From Flavobacteriaceae bacterium (GTDB taxonomy: Bacteria; Bacteroidota; Bacteroidia; Flavobacteriales; Flavobacteriaceae), in contig JAFMCL010000009.1 of the NCBI GenBank assembly GCA_017857815.1, positions 16,387-80,386 on the forward strand: 64,000 nt of DNA, read 5' to 3'. The notes under the pieces are model-generated. The model was not told where the DNA came from, made no database searches, and was given only the letters and a program-made list of their open reading frames with translations. Positions 37,458 to 47,154 of the stretch are shown here, in pieces. How positions within the stretch are numbered: position 1 is the first letter of the stretch; every line of letters starts with the position of its first letter. The position numbers were made by a program, and so were the translations under genes.

Positions 37458-38390
37458 TTAGAGACTTTGTAAATAACGCTCTGCATCTAGGGCAGCCATA
37501 CAGCCTGTTCCAGCAGCAGTTACAGCTTGTCTGTATTCTTTATCTTGAACATCTCCTGATGCAAAGACCCCTGGTAGATTGGTATGCGTAGATTTTCCTT
37601 TAGTAATCAAATAACCAGCATCGTCCATGTCCAATTGTCCATCAAAAATCTCAGTATTAGGTTTGTGACCAATGGCAATAAAAAGTCCAGTGATAGCGAT
37701 TTCTTCTTTTTCACCAGTTTTATTATTTATCATCCTTAACCCCTCGACAACCATATCACCGATTACTTCATCAATTTCAGTATTGTACCGCAATTCAATA
37801 TTTGGAGTCTCAATTACCCGGCGCTGCATTACTTTAGAAGCACGCATCTCATCTTTTCGAACCAGCATGGTTACTTTTGAACAGATATTGGCTAAATAAG
37901 TAGCTTCTTCTGCTGCAGTATCTCCTCCGCCAACGATGGCAACTTCTTGTCCTTTGTAGAAAAACCCATCACAAACAGCACAGGCTGAAACACCTCCCCC
38001 TCTTAGTCGCTGCTCGCTTGGTAATCCAAGATACTTTGCAGTTGCTCCCGTACTTATGATTATGGATTTGGCATGAATTTCTGTGCCATCATCCACAAAG
38101 GCTTTGTGAATTCCACCTGCTTCTTTTGAAAACTCAACCTTACCGATATGACCAATTCTCACTTCCGTACCAAATCGCTCTGCTTGCTTTTGAAGTTCAA
38201 CCATCATCGTTGGACCGTCAACGCCATCCGGATAACCAGGAAAATTGTCAACTTCTGTAGTAGTAGTCAACTGTCCGCCAGGCTCCATCCCTGTGTATAA
38301 CAAAGGTTTTAAATCAGCTCTTGCAGCATAAATTGCAGCAGTGTATCCAGCAGGTCCACTTCCGATAATTAAGGTCTTTACTTGCTCCAT
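37458..38390 (-). CDS. trxB: Thioredoxin reductase
   Basis: This 310-residue NADPH-dependent flavoenzyme reduces thioredoxin. The FAD site is IIGSGPAGYTAAIYAARA, the redox-active disulfide is CAVC in VSACAVCDGFF, and the NADPH site is VAIVGGGDTAAEEA. Length is typical. It is transcribed towards the small CPxC gene. A near-consensus -7 box, TATATTTT, lies on the minus strand at about 38430 in the divergent gap. Confidence 0.96.
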   Translation of the reverse strand: MEQVKTLIIGSGPAGYTAAIYAARADLKPLLYTGMEPGGQLTTTTEVDNFPGYPDGVDGPTMMVELQKQAERFGTEVRIGHIGKVEFSKEAGGIHKAFVDDGTEIHAKSIIISTGATAKYLGLPSEQRLRGGGVSACAVCDGFFYKGQEVAIVGGGDTAAEEATYLANICSKVTMLVRKDEMRASKVMQRRVIETPNIELRYNTEIDEVIGDMVVEGLRMINNKTGEKEEIAITGLFIAIGHKPNTEIFDGQLDMDDAGYLITKGKSTHTNLPGVFASGDVQDKEYRQAVTAAGTGCMAALDAERYLQSL

Positions 38391-38581
38391 GGGTTCAATT
38401 CAATTTGTTAGTTAGTAGTGTAAAAATATAATGTAATTTATTTATCCTGATTTTATAAGATAGGATCGAAAACAAAGCTATTGTTTTTAATAGGATACAA
38501 AAAAAAAAAATCCACTAACTTTTACAAAACTGTTAATTAGATTTATATTTAATAATTGCAAACAACAATCGTTTAGAAGAA

Positions 38582-40051
38582 ATGAAAGTATCTAAAAATT
38601 TCGGACTGATTTTAGGTCCACTAATGTTTTTTATTATTCTTTTGTTTTTTCATCCATCGGGCTTAAATGATCAATCGAATGCTGTTCTGGCAGCCACAAT
38701 ATGGATCTCCATTTGGTGGATTTTCGAAGCTTTGCCAATAGCTGTTACCGCGCTACTTCCCATTGTTTTGTTTCCGATTGCAGGAGGTATGGATCTTGCT
38801 CAAACCACTGCTTCTTATGGGCACAAACTCATCTTTCTTATCATGGGAGGCTTTATGATAGCAATTGCGATCGAAAAGTGGAATTTGCATAAGCGAATCG
38901 CATTATATATCATTTATTTTATTGGAACCGATTTAAGAAAAATCATTTTAGGTTTTATGGTAGCCACTGCATTTTTATCTATGTGGATCTCCAATACAGC
39001 CACTGCTGTGATGATGCTTCCCATTGGGGTTGTCATTATAAAACAACTAAAGGATAACCCCAACACTGATGAAAATGAAAACAACATATTTGGTAAGGCT
39101 TTGATGCTCGCAATTGCTTACAGTGCATCAATCGGTGGAATCGCAACGCTTATCGGCACTCCACCCAATCTGGTTATGGCAGGAATTGTCTCACAGGTTT
39201 ATGGATATGAAATTTCTTTTTTGGAATGGATTGTTTTTGGCCTTCCTGTTTCAATGCTTCTTTTGGCAATTTGCTGGGTTTACCTAACCCGATATGCATT
39301 TACGTTTAAGCAAGATAAATTTCCAGATGGAAGAGAGGAGATACTCAAATTAAAAAATGAATTAGGAGTTATTTCCTACGAACAAAAAATAGTGGGTCTT
39401 GTATTTATATCCGTTGGTTTCTCCTGGATTACTAGGTCTTTTTTACTTCAGAAAATATTTCCTGCTTTAGACGACGCAATCATAGCAATCATTTTTGCAA
39501 TGATTTTATTTATTATTAACGCAAAATCTAAAAAAGATAAAATATTAGAATGGAAGGAAGCTGTAAAAATGCCTTGGGGTATTCTTTTACTTTTTGGAGG
39601 AGGTATGTCTTTGGCAAAAGCATTTGACGTCAGTGGTTTGGCAATTTGGATCGGTAATCAAATAACTGTTATTGGAAATTTCGATTTATTTTTATTTCTG
39701 ATTTTATTGGTTACGGCAATTAATTTTCTAACAGAAGTTACCTCAAACGTCGCTACAACGGCAATGCTACTTCCTGTTATCGCTCCCATAGCCTTGGAGT
39801 TAGACATCCATCCCTTTATCTTGATGACTGCAGCAGCAGTGGCAGCCTCTTGTGCGTTTATGTTGCCAGTCGCAACGCCACCAAACGCAATTGTCTTCGG
39901 ATCGGGTTATTTAAGAATTCCGGACATGGTTAAAAAGGGATTTCTTTTAAATATTATTTCAATATTAATAATTGTCCTAATGGTCTATTATTTACTGCCA
40001 TTAGTTTGGGAGATAGACAAGGACGTTTTCCCCAAAGAATTTTTAGATTAG
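38582..40051 (+). CDS. DASS/SLC13-family sodium:anion symporter
   Basis: This 489-residue inner-membrane protein has 11-12 helices. The two substrate/sodium-site repeats are visible as WISNTATAVMM and TEVTSNVATTAML, and GTPPNLVMAG and TPPNAIVFG are the matching loop motifs of the divalent-anion symporter family. Members import dicarboxylates, citrate or sulfate; the substrate here cannot be told apart. It stands as a single gene and its last 9 bases overlap the convergent lactate dehydrogenase gene. Confidence 0.92.
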   Translation: MKVSKNFGLILGPLMFFIILLFFHPSGLNDQSNAVLAATIWISIWWIFEALPIAVTALLPIVLFPIAGGMDLAQTTASYGHKLIFLIMGGFMIAIAIEKWNLHKRIALYIIYFIGTDLRKIILGFMVATAFLSMWISNTATAVMMLPIGVVIIKQLKDNPNTDENENNIFGKALMLAIAYSASIGGIATLIGTPPNLVMAGIVSQVYGYEISFLEWIVFGLPVSMLLLAICWVYLTRYAFTFKQDKFPDGREEILKLKNELGVISYEQKIVGLVFISVGFSWITRSFLLQKIFPALDDAIIAIIFAMILFIINAKSKKDKILEWKEAVKMPWGILLLFGGGMSLAKAFDVSGLAIWIGNQITVIGNFDLFLFLILLVTAINFLTEVTSNVATTAMLLPVIAPIALELDIHPFILMTAAAVAASCAFMLPVATPPNAIVFGSGYLRIPDMVKKGFLLNIISILIIVLMVYYLLPLVWEIDKDVFPKEFLD

Positions 40052-41194
40052 AAATTTATTAAAATCTCCAGTAGATTCACAACAAAGTTGTTCCATAATC
40101 TGATTCAATTGGGTTTTTAAAATTGAGATCGTGTGGTCTCCCCCTTTATTACCCATCGCAGCGACTCCGTACATGAAGCTTCTGCCCATAAAAGTGAAAT
40201 CAGCACCAGAGGCAAGCGCCCTTGAAACGTCAGTACCCCCTCGAATTCCACTGTCCATCATTACCTTTATTTTGTCCTTATAAAGCGGTGCAATCGTCTG
40301 TAGAGAGTTGATGGTCGCTTGACCAACATCAATCTGTCTACCACCATGATTTGAAATGATGACGCCGTCCAATCCCAAACGAACAGCAGTCTCCATATCT
40401 TGAACAGATTCAACACCTTTAAGTACAAGTTTTCCTTTCCAAAGATCTCTTAGCTTTTTTATTTTTTCTTCATTAAGTCTTCCTGAAAAAGTATCATTCA
40501 TGAATCCTGCCAATTGACTTAAATTTAAATTTTTAGGCATATACGGCTTAAGGGTTTCAAAACTGGGCTGGCCATTAATCAAAGTTTTTAAAGCCCATTC
40601 TGGTCTGGTCATCACGCGCAAAATATTTTGTAAAGTCATTCTTGGAGGCATCGATAGACCGTTGCGTATGTCTCGTGGACGGTAACCAAAAGAGGGAACG
40701 TCAGAGAGGATTACCAGAACAGGACATTCTGCTTCTTCAATTCTTTTAATGATGTCATGCGTAACTTCCTGTTTAGCGGGGTGATACAACTGAAACCACG
40801 CTTTCCCTTCAGTTATTTTTGCAATGGTTTCTATACTTGAAGTTGTCACCGTACTCAAAACGAAAGGGATGTTGTGTTCAAACGCAGCTTTCGCGAGTAT
40901 TTCTGGAGACTTGGGCCACATTAACCCTTGAAGTCCTACGGGAGATATTCCAAAAGGCGCGTCATAGGTGTGTCCAAATAATTCTGTCTTGAGGCTGGGT
41001 TTTGTGAACGGCACCAAATAGTTGGGCTTTAACTCAACCCTTCTTAGTTCGTTGGTGTTTTTATGAATATTAACATCTTCATTGCATCCACCATCTAAAT
41101 AATCAAAAGCAAATTTGGGTATTTTTTTTTGCGCTTTTTTTCTTAGGTCTTCAATGGAAGGATACTTTGGATTGTAGGAAATTGTTTTGGTCAA
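40043..41194 (-). CDS. lldD: FMN-dependent alpha-hydroxy-acid (L-lactate) dehydrogenase
   Basis: This 383-residue TIM-barrel flavoprotein belongs to the LldD/glycolate oxidase family. The FMN/substrate region ISNHGGRQID contains the catalytic histidine and arginine, and VMMDSGIRGGTDVSRALA binds the FMN phosphate. Such enzymes oxidise L-lactate to pyruvate at the membrane. It is 6 bases downstream of the NCS1 permease and divergent from the rhamnose genes, whose RhaEW enzyme yields L-lactate. The best fit is therefore the last step of rhamnose use. Other 2-hydroxy acids remain possible. Confidence 0.88.
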   Translation of the reverse strand: MTKTISYNPKYPSIEDLRKKAQKKIPKFAFDYLDGGCNEDVNIHKNTNELRRVELKPNYLVPFTKPSLKTELFGHTYDAPFGISPVGLQGLMWPKSPEILAKAAFEHNIPFVLSTVTTSSIETIAKITEGKAWFQLYHPAKQEVTHDIIKRIEEAECPVLVILSDVPSFGYRPRDIRNGLSMPPRMTLQNILRVMTRPEWALKTLINGQPSFETLKPYMPKNLNLSQLAGFMNDTFSGRLNEEKIKKLRDLWKGKLVLKGVESVQDMETAVRLGLDGVIISNHGGRQIDVGQATINSLQTIAPLYKDKIKVMMDSGIRGGTDVSRALASGADFTFMGRSFMYGVAAMGNKGGDHTISILKTQLNQIMEQLCCESTGDFNKFLI

Positions 41195-41200
41195 TTTAAT

Positions 41201-42586
41201 TCAGTTTTTTTGATAATATCTACTAAAGATAATAAAAAGTATACCACATAATACCCAAGCCGGTAAAGTTAGAAAAGATAAAAAGATACCTTGGGTTTGT
41301 GCCAGTCCAAAGAATATTGAAAAACTAATGGCCCAAGCAAAAAACACAGAACCGTTAAAAGCAACATTGTTTTTTTCTGCGTAATTTTTAACAACGCCAA
41401 ATCGATCTGCAAAAAAGTATTCGAAGACAATCACCGCGCCAAAAGGAGCAAGTAGGAAGGCGTAAAGAGCAACAAAATCCAAAAGCTTCATGGCAAAGGC
41501 AGGGAATATCCCAGCAAGTGTGGCGAGAGTTCCTGCAAGTACTGTTGCTTTTGTGATTGACAATTTTGGAAAAATTGCTTGAAATGCAAGTCCAGATCTG
41601 TAAATGGTAGGATTAGCAGTTGTCCAACCTGCCAAAATAACAGCGATGATTCCAAACCACCCAATTGCATTAAAAGCCAAAGGTCCTGGAGCAACCGGAG
41701 GTGCTAATCCATCAGCCAAGAAAGCCATTCCTTCTGGAGATTTTAGATAAACAGCATACAAAAGACTTGCAGCAATCCATGCCATATAATGACCAACATA
41801 CATCCCAGCAGCTGTTGTCCATCCCGAACTTTCGGACTTTGCATATCTAAAAACAGTAAGGTCAGACATCCCGATGTGCATGGCCGCATTACAAAACCAT
41901 GACCACAGAAAAACATGCCAGAAAGTATATTTTATTTGCCCTGGAAAAGGCTCAGAACCTTTGCCCCAAATTGCAATAAAATCTCCAAAACTTTTAACTT
42001 CTAGTTGCATTAACGCAACAATACCGCAAGCTAAAAAAGCCAATACAATTATAGGGGACATCCAATTGGCAGACCTCGAAACCATTCCGTAACCTTTTGA
42101 GGCAATCCAAGTGGTCAGCCCACCGAGGACAATAACAATCAAAATCCAAGCAAAACTATTGGGCATAACATCGGTCAGTTTTGGCATTTCAATGTTTGTA
42201 GGAACACCAATAGCTGTTGCTGAAACAGTAATCATAGAACCGGCTAAAAAGCAAAAAAGAACTCCATTAGCAAGGTTATAAAATGTCACTAGTTTTTTAC
42301 CTGAAATTTTTTCAAGTTTAAAATAGAGCGTAAGCCTTTCCTTTACGGCAATTTTTGCAGTCAAAAACCGCCAGGATAAAACAGCGAATAAGTTTCCTAG
42401 AAGTAATCCACCTAATAAGTCAAATGCACTGACCCCTACAGTCAAAAAAAGAGGTCCGATCATAAACTCCGTACCCGCAGCATGCTCTCCGGCATACATT
42501 CCTAAAAAACTTTTCCAATTTTTTAATTTATTTGAAGGAACTGCTTCTCTTTCAAATTCGGAGGTTTGCTCGTTATCGGCTGCCAT
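41201..42586 (-). CDS. NCS1-family permease in the rhamnose gene cluster
   Basis: This 461-residue inner-membrane protein has about 12 helices and the overall layout of the nucleobase:cation symporter-1 family, including an N-terminal GEHAAGTEFMIGPLF segment and GWTTANPTIYRSGL. NCS1 proteins usually carry cytosine, uracil, allantoin or thiamine-like substrates. Here it lies between a GntR regulator (61 bases upstream) and lactate dehydrogenase (6 bases downstream), opposite the rhamnose operon. No other sugar transporter is in the cluster. A role in rhamnose or lactate transport is therefore possible but unproven. Confidence 0.85.
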   Translation of the reverse strand: MAADNEQTSEFEREAVPSNKLKNWKSFLGMYAGEHAAGTEFMIGPLFLTVGVSAFDLLGGLLLGNLFAVLSWRFLTAKIAVKERLTLYFKLEKISGKKLVTFYNLANGVLFCFLAGSMITVSATAIGVPTNIEMPKLTDVMPNSFAWILIVIVLGGLTTWIASKGYGMVSRSANWMSPIIVLAFLACGIVALMQLEVKSFGDFIAIWGKGSEPFPGQIKYTFWHVFLWSWFCNAAMHIGMSDLTVFRYAKSESSGWTTAAGMYVGHYMAWIAASLLYAVYLKSPEGMAFLADGLAPPVAPGPLAFNAIGWFGIIAVILAGWTTANPTIYRSGLAFQAIFPKLSITKATVLAGTLATLAGIFPAFAMKLLDFVALYAFLLAPFGAVIVFEYFFADRFGVVKNYAEKNNVAFNGSVFFAWAISFSIFFGLAQTQGIFLSFLTLPAWVLCGILFIIFSRYYQKN

Positions 42587-42647
42587 ATTTTATTTTTATT
42601 TAAAAGTAAAGAATCGTATAAAATAGAATGACCTGTATTGTCCTGTT

Positions 42648-43682
42648 TTAGAGTGAGTTTCGTTTAATAAACCTAAATTTATTTTTTTGTAAAATATTTT
42701 TCTTTTCAAGAATACTTGCTGCAGCTAATTTTCCCATGGCTTTGAAGTCCGTAGAAATCACCGAGATCCCTTTAGATAGTATTTCTTTGAGTGGAGTATC
42801 ATTGTAAGAAAGCACCCCTACTTCTTTTGCTAATTCGAGTTTGGAAAGCCTGATGTTTTTTATCAAATTTACCAAATCGGATTCCTTAATCACAATATAA
42901 GCCGTATTTTTTTTTACCTCTTGATCACTTGAAATTTGATTAATCAATTCACTTTTAAAACCATTGATGCTACAAAAAAACATAAATCCTTGAACAATTG
43001 CTTTTGGGTAGGGATAGTTAAAACCCTTTGGAAAAACCAAACACAACATTTTGTATTTGATTAAGCATTCCTTTGCTTGATTAAGTGAACTGAAAAGATC
43101 GTCCTTGAAATCTTGATAAATACAGGAGTTGTAATGAGTGAAATTTGGAATAAAATCATCCAGTAGAATTATTTTCTCTTTATTGATCTTTTGCATTAAG
43201 TTGTTAAACTTATTAAAGTTGAAATCATTGAAGTGAGGCATTAATACATAATAATTATAGCCGGTTAAATTTTCCTCAATGATTTTTTTAAAGTTATCAA
43301 ATTCACAATGATGTACATGAAAATAGACACTAGCACTGTCCCCTAAGGTTTCGCAAAAAGCATTGAATATCTCTTTTTTATAAGAACTTAATTTGTTAAA
43401 CACCACCAAAACTCTGTTCTGAGTTTTCGGCTTGGTATTGACAACAAAGTGACCTCTTCCTTTTACGGATTCAATAACACCAGTTTCTTTTAATACAGCA
43501 TATGCTTTTTCCACCGTATCCCTTGAAATATAATAATCAAAACTAACTTGGTTTATTGAGGGTAGTTTTTGACCATATTTTATATTCCCTGACTGAATCT
43601 GTTGCGAAATACTCTCTACAATTTGTTTGTACTTTGGAGTATTGTTGGTGTCGTTAAATTCAAGATTAAAAAAATCAATCAT
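42648..43682 (-). CDS. GntR-family regulator with a periplasmic-binding-protein-like sensor domain
   Basis: This 344-residue regulator has an N-terminal GntR winged helix (about 10-78; GQKLPSINQVSFDYYISRD) and a C-terminal LacI-like sugar-binding domain (about 90-330). This combination is common for sugar-operon regulators in Bacteroidota. It is divergent from rhaEW with only 78 bases between the starts and is the first gene before the NCS1 permease and lldD. Control of both arms of the rhamnose cluster is the natural inference. The effector is probably L-rhamnose or a pathway intermediate. Confidence 0.88.
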   Translation of the reverse strand: MIDFFNLEFNDTNNTPKYKQIVESISQQIQSGNIKYGQKLPSINQVSFDYYISRDTVEKAYAVLKETGVIESVKGRGHFVVNTKPKTQNRVLVVFNKLSSYKKEIFNAFCETLGDSASVYFHVHHCEFDNFKKIIEENLTGYNYYVLMPHFNDFNFNKFNNLMQKINKEKIILLDDFIPNFTHYNSCIYQDFKDDLFSSLNQAKECLIKYKMLCLVFPKGFNYPYPKAIVQGFMFFCSINGFKSELINQISSDQEVKKNTAYIVIKESDLVNLIKNIRLSKLELAKEVGVLSYNDTPLKEILSKGISVISTDFKAMGKLAAASILEKKNILQKNKFRFIKRNSL

Positions 43683-43709
43683 AATTTTTTAATTTTACCC
43701 TTAGCTACA

Positions 43710-43724
43710 GGATACGTTTTATCC
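43710..43724. promoter_or_regulatory. Candidate operator between the GntR gene and rhaEW
   Basis: The imperfect palindrome GGATA-CGTTT-TATCC has perfect 5-base arms. It lies in the 78-base divergent gap, directly upstream of the candidate -7 box of rhaEW, where a bound regulator would block RNA polymerase. Function is inferred. Confidence 0.35.
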
Positions 43725-43734
43725 CTCACAATTA

Positions 43735-43742
43735 TAAATTTG
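43735..43742 (+). promoter_or_regulatory. Candidate -7 promoter box of rhaEW
   Basis: TAAATTTG matches the Bacteroidota -7 consensus TAnnTTTG exactly and ends 18 bases before the rhaEW ATG at 43761. A clear TTG -33 box is not seen at the expected distance; the palindrome at 43710-43724 occupies that space. Confidence 0.4.
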
Positions 43743-43760
43743 TTATTATTAAAACTATTT

Positions 43761-45863
43761 ATGGAAACTAAAAGTAAATATAAATTTGTTAACTATTTGT
43801 GGGATGAAAAGAAAGCTAAAGAATTTGGAGACGACCAAATAGCACTTTTTTTATATCGTTCCAATATTTTAGGTGCAGATTTGAGAATTACAAATTTTGG
43901 CGGTGGAAACACCAGTTGTAAAACGATCGAAAAAGACCCCATCACAAACGAAGCCGTTGAAGTGATGTGGATTAAAGGATCTGGTGGCGACATTGGAACT
44001 TTAAAACGCGATGGTGTTGCCGGCCTATACAATCAAAGATTACACGATCTAAAAAAAGTATATAGAGGTCTCGAGTATGAAGATGAAATGGTGGCACTTT
44101 TTAATCATTGCATATATGATCTAAACAGTAAAGCTCCTTCCATAGACACCCCATTGCATGGACTTTTACCCTTTAAGCATATTGACCATTTACACCCTGA
44201 TTCGTTGATTGCAATTGCTGCAGCGGAAGACAGTGAGCGAATAACCAAAGAAATTTGGGGTGACACGATGGGCTGGGTGCCTTGGCAGCGTCCGGGGTTT
44301 GATTTAGGACTTCAATTAGAAGCCTGTCTAGCTAAGAATCCGAGCATTCGTGGGATTGTTTTGGGAAGTCACGGGGTCTTTACATGGGGGGAAACTTCTT
44401 ATGAATCCTATGTCAATAGTCTTGAGATTATTGAAACGGCTTCGGCTTATATTGAAAAAAAGGTAGCTGAAAATGGAAGTGTATTTGGGGGTTTAAAAAC
44501 ATACAGTCTTTCAGAAGAAAATCGTAAAAGTCAAGCAGCCAAACTGTCTCCTATTCTAAGAGGAATGTGTTCTTCTGAGAATAACATGATTGGTCATTTT
44601 ACGGATGATGATGTTGTACTTGAATTCATCAACAGTAATGATTTAGATCGTCTGGCTCCTATGGGAACTTCTTGTCCAGATCATTTTTTAAGAACAAAAA
44701 TTAAACCACTGCTTCTCGACCTTTCAGCCGATGAAAATTTAGAAGATGTGGAAAGTGTGATTTCAAAGTTGACACCTTCTTTTGAAGCTTACAGAAAAGA
44801 CTATCAATCGTATTATGATAATCACAAACATCCAAACAGTCCTGCGATTAGAGACCCGAACCCGGTGATTATCTTATTCCCTGGAGTGGGGATGTTTAGC
44901 TTTTCAAAAAACAAGCAAACGGCAAGGGTAGCGGCCGAATTTTATATCAATGCAATCAATGTGATGCGCGGGGCCGAGGCCATTTCAAAGTATACATCTC
45001 TACCCTATCAAGAAGCTTTCGATATTGAGTACTGGTTGCTGGAGGAAGCAAAGTTGCAACGTCAACCAAAAGAAAAACCTTTGTCAAGAAAAGTAGCCTT
45101 GGTTACTGGTTCGGGGGGAGGAATTGGAAGAGCAATTGCTGACAAATTAATTAGAGAAGGAGCAAACGTGATCTTTTCAGACATCTCAAAAGAATACCTT
45201 AAGGAAGCAACTTCATCCTACACTTCTGACCAAGCGATTGGAACTTATTGTGATGTCACCAGCAAAGAGAGCATCGAAGTCGCTATAAACAAAGCTTCAT
45301 TACAATATGGAGGTTTGGACATACTGATTCATAGTGCTGGACTTGCCATCTCAAAACCAATAGCAGATACCCTAGAAAAAGATTGGGACTTATTGCAAGA
45401 CGTATTGGTAAAGGGTCAGTTTTTACTAAGCCAAAGTGCAGCAATTGTATTTAGAAAACAAAAACTAGGAGGAAATTTAGTTAATATTGCAAGTAAAAAT
45501 GGTTTGGTTTCAGGGCCTAACAATACTGGATATGGAACTGCAAAAGCGGCACAGCTTCACATGTCTAGACTTTTGGCAGCTGAATTAGCGCCTGATGGCG
45601 TGCGTGTGAACACTGTGAATCCAGATGGCGTCATCATTGGGAGTAAAATATGGGAAGGAGACTGGGCAGAGGGTCGTGCAAAAGCATATGGAATCTCTGT
45701 GGAAGAACTGCCTGCTTTTTATGCCAAACGAAACCTTTTGAATGAAATTATAAGACCTGAAGACATTGCCAATGGAGTTTTTGCTTTCTTGGCCATTTTG
45801 GATAAAAGCACAGGGAATATAATTAATGTGGATGGTGGTGTTGCTAATGCTTTTGTTAGATAA
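43761..45863 (+). CDS. rhaEW: Bifunctional L-rhamnulose-1-phosphate aldolase / L-lactaldehyde dehydrogenase
   Basis: In this 700-residue fusion, residues 1-430 are a class II aldolase domain with the zinc-site histidines in DTPLHGLLPF and GSHGVFTW. Residues 440-700 are a short-chain dehydrogenase with VTGSGGGIGRAIADKL and the catalytic YGTAKAA segment. It cleaves rhamnulose-1-phosphate to DHAP and L-lactaldehyde and oxidises the latter to L-lactate. I chose the ATG at 43761 (METKSKYKFV); an in-frame ATG at 43602 would add 53 residues and run back through the divergent regulator. It is followed by rhaI after 16 bases. Confidence 0.93.
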   Translation: METKSKYKFVNYLWDEKKAKEFGDDQIALFLYRSNILGADLRITNFGGGNTSCKTIEKDPITNEAVEVMWIKGSGGDIGTLKRDGVAGLYNQRLHDLKKVYRGLEYEDEMVALFNHCIYDLNSKAPSIDTPLHGLLPFKHIDHLHPDSLIAIAAAEDSERITKEIWGDTMGWVPWQRPGFDLGLQLEACLAKNPSIRGIVLGSHGVFTWGETSYESYVNSLEIIETASAYIEKKVAENGSVFGGLKTYSLSEENRKSQAAKLSPILRGMCSSENNMIGHFTDDDVVLEFINSNDLDRLAPMGTSCPDHFLRTKIKPLLLDLSADENLEDVESVISKLTPSFEAYRKDYQSYYDNHKHPNSPAIRDPNPVIILFPGVGMFSFSKNKQTARVAAEFYINAINVMRGAEAISKYTSLPYQEAFDIEYWLLEEAKLQRQPKEKPLSRKVALVTGSGGGIGRAIADKLIREGANVIFSDISKEYLKEATSSYTSDQAIGTYCDVTSKESIEVAINKASLQYGGLDILIHSAGLAISKPIADTLEKDWDLLQDVLVKGQFLLSQSAAIVFRKQKLGGNLVNIASKNGLVSGPNNTGYGTAKAAQLHMSRLLAAELAPDGVRVNTVNPDGVIIGSKIWEGDWAEGRAKAYGISVEELPAFYAKRNLLNEIIRPEDIANGVFAFLAILDKSTGNIINVDGGVANAFVR

Positions 45864-45879
45864 TTAAAAGATAAAATGA

Positions 45880-47154
45880 ATGTTTGATTCAAATCAACTT
45901 ATTGAGATTAACAAAAAAAAAATTTCTGAACATCAAAGAAATTGGTCTTTTTTAAAAGAAAGTTTAACGAATAAAGGAGTTGATGTTGAAGATTTAATTC
46001 AAAAGATTTCCGATTTTCAAATTGCGATTCCCAGTTGGGCATTAGGAACGGGTGGGACACGTTTTGGACGCTTTCCTTTAGGGGGCGAACCGAGTACGCT
46101 AGAAGATAAAGTGAAAGATGTGGGCATACTTCATGCGCTCAATAAATCCAGTGGAGCGATTAGTCTTCACATTCCCTGGGACGTTCCTCAAGATTTTGAT
46201 TCTATAAGAAAAATTGCCGCAGATTTGGGTTTAAAATTCGATGCGGTTAATTCCAACACCTTTCAAGACCAACCCAACAGCATTCACTCCTATAAGTTTG
46301 GGTCTTTGTGTCATGCAGACAAAACCGTTAGAGCTGCGGCAATTCAGCACAACAAAGAAGTCATCGATCTCGGAATAAAGTTGGGATCTAAGGCCTTGAC
46401 CGTTTGGCTGGCGGATGGAACTTCTTTCGCCGGACAACACAATTTTAGGGAGGCTTTTCAGCGAACCTTAGACTCCTTAAAAGAAATTTACACACACCTT
46501 CCCGATGACTGGAAGTTGCTGATTGAATACAAACCTTATGAGCCAAATTTTTACTCCATGGTGATTCCTGATTGGGGAACTTCTCATCTGTTGGCTTCCA
46601 AATTGGGAGAGAAAGCAGCGACTTTAGTCGATCTTGGTCATCACTTACCCAACACAAATATTGAGCAAATTGTTGCGCTGTTGATGCATCTAAATAAACT
46701 AGGGGGATTTCATTTTAATGACAGTAAATATGGTGATGATGATTTGTCTGTAGGCTCATTAAAACCCTACCAATTGTTTTTAATCTTTTGTGAATTGGTT
46801 CAAGGAATGAAAGAAACTGATAATGGTGAACTGTCTTGGATGATAGATGCAAGTCACAACCTAAAAGACCCTATGGAAGATCTTCTCCAGTCTATAGCTT
46901 CAATTAAAATATCGTTTGCGAAGGCACTATTAGTCGATTATAAAAAGTTAAAGGTGGCTCAAAAAACTAATGATGTCAGTGCCTGCCAAGCAATTCTTCA
47001 GGATGCGTTTAATATGGACGTCAGGTCTTTGGTCTCAGAATCTTGTTATGGTCTTGGAGGCGCCATCGATCCCTTGGAAGCTTATCGATCCTTAGAAATA
47101 AGAAAAGGATTAATTGAGGAACGCGGACTGGATTCTAAATCAACGGGCTTGTAA
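45880..47154 (+). CDS. rhaI: L-rhamnose isomerase (RhaI type)
   Basis: This 424-residue TIM-barrel sugar isomerase converts L-rhamnose to L-rhamnulose. Family blocks include IPSWALGTGGTRFGRF near residue 50, LIEYKPYEPNFY (metal-binding glutamate), VDLGHHLPNTNIE and FHFNDSKYGDDDLSVGS. It resembles the Pseudomonas/Bacillus RhaI type rather than E. coli RhaA. The ATG at 45880 follows rhaEW by 16 bases, and the stop shares one base with the kinase start. Confidence 0.93.
   Translation: MFDSNQLIEINKKKISEHQRNWSFLKESLTNKGVDVEDLIQKISDFQIAIPSWALGTGGTRFGRFPLGGEPSTLEDKVKDVGILHALNKSSGAISLHIPWDVPQDFDSIRKIAADLGLKFDAVNSNTFQDQPNSIHSYKFGSLCHADKTVRAAAIQHNKEVIDLGIKLGSKALTVWLADGTSFAGQHNFREAFQRTLDSLKEIYTHLPDDWKLLIEYKPYEPNFYSMVIPDWGTSHLLASKLGEKAATLVDLGHHLPNTNIEQIVALLMHLNKLGGFHFNDSKYGDDDLSVGSLKPYQLFLIFCELVQGMKETDNGELSWMIDASHNLKDPMEDLLQSIASIKISFAKALLVDYKKLKVAQKTNDVSACQAILQDAFNMDVRSLVSESCYGLGGAIDPLEAYRSLEIRKGLIEERGLDSKSTGL

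Noticed and set aside
41201..42586. Calling the permease a cytosine or purine transporter
   Set aside because: Family membership fits, but no nucleobase gene is nearby; the substrate is left open.
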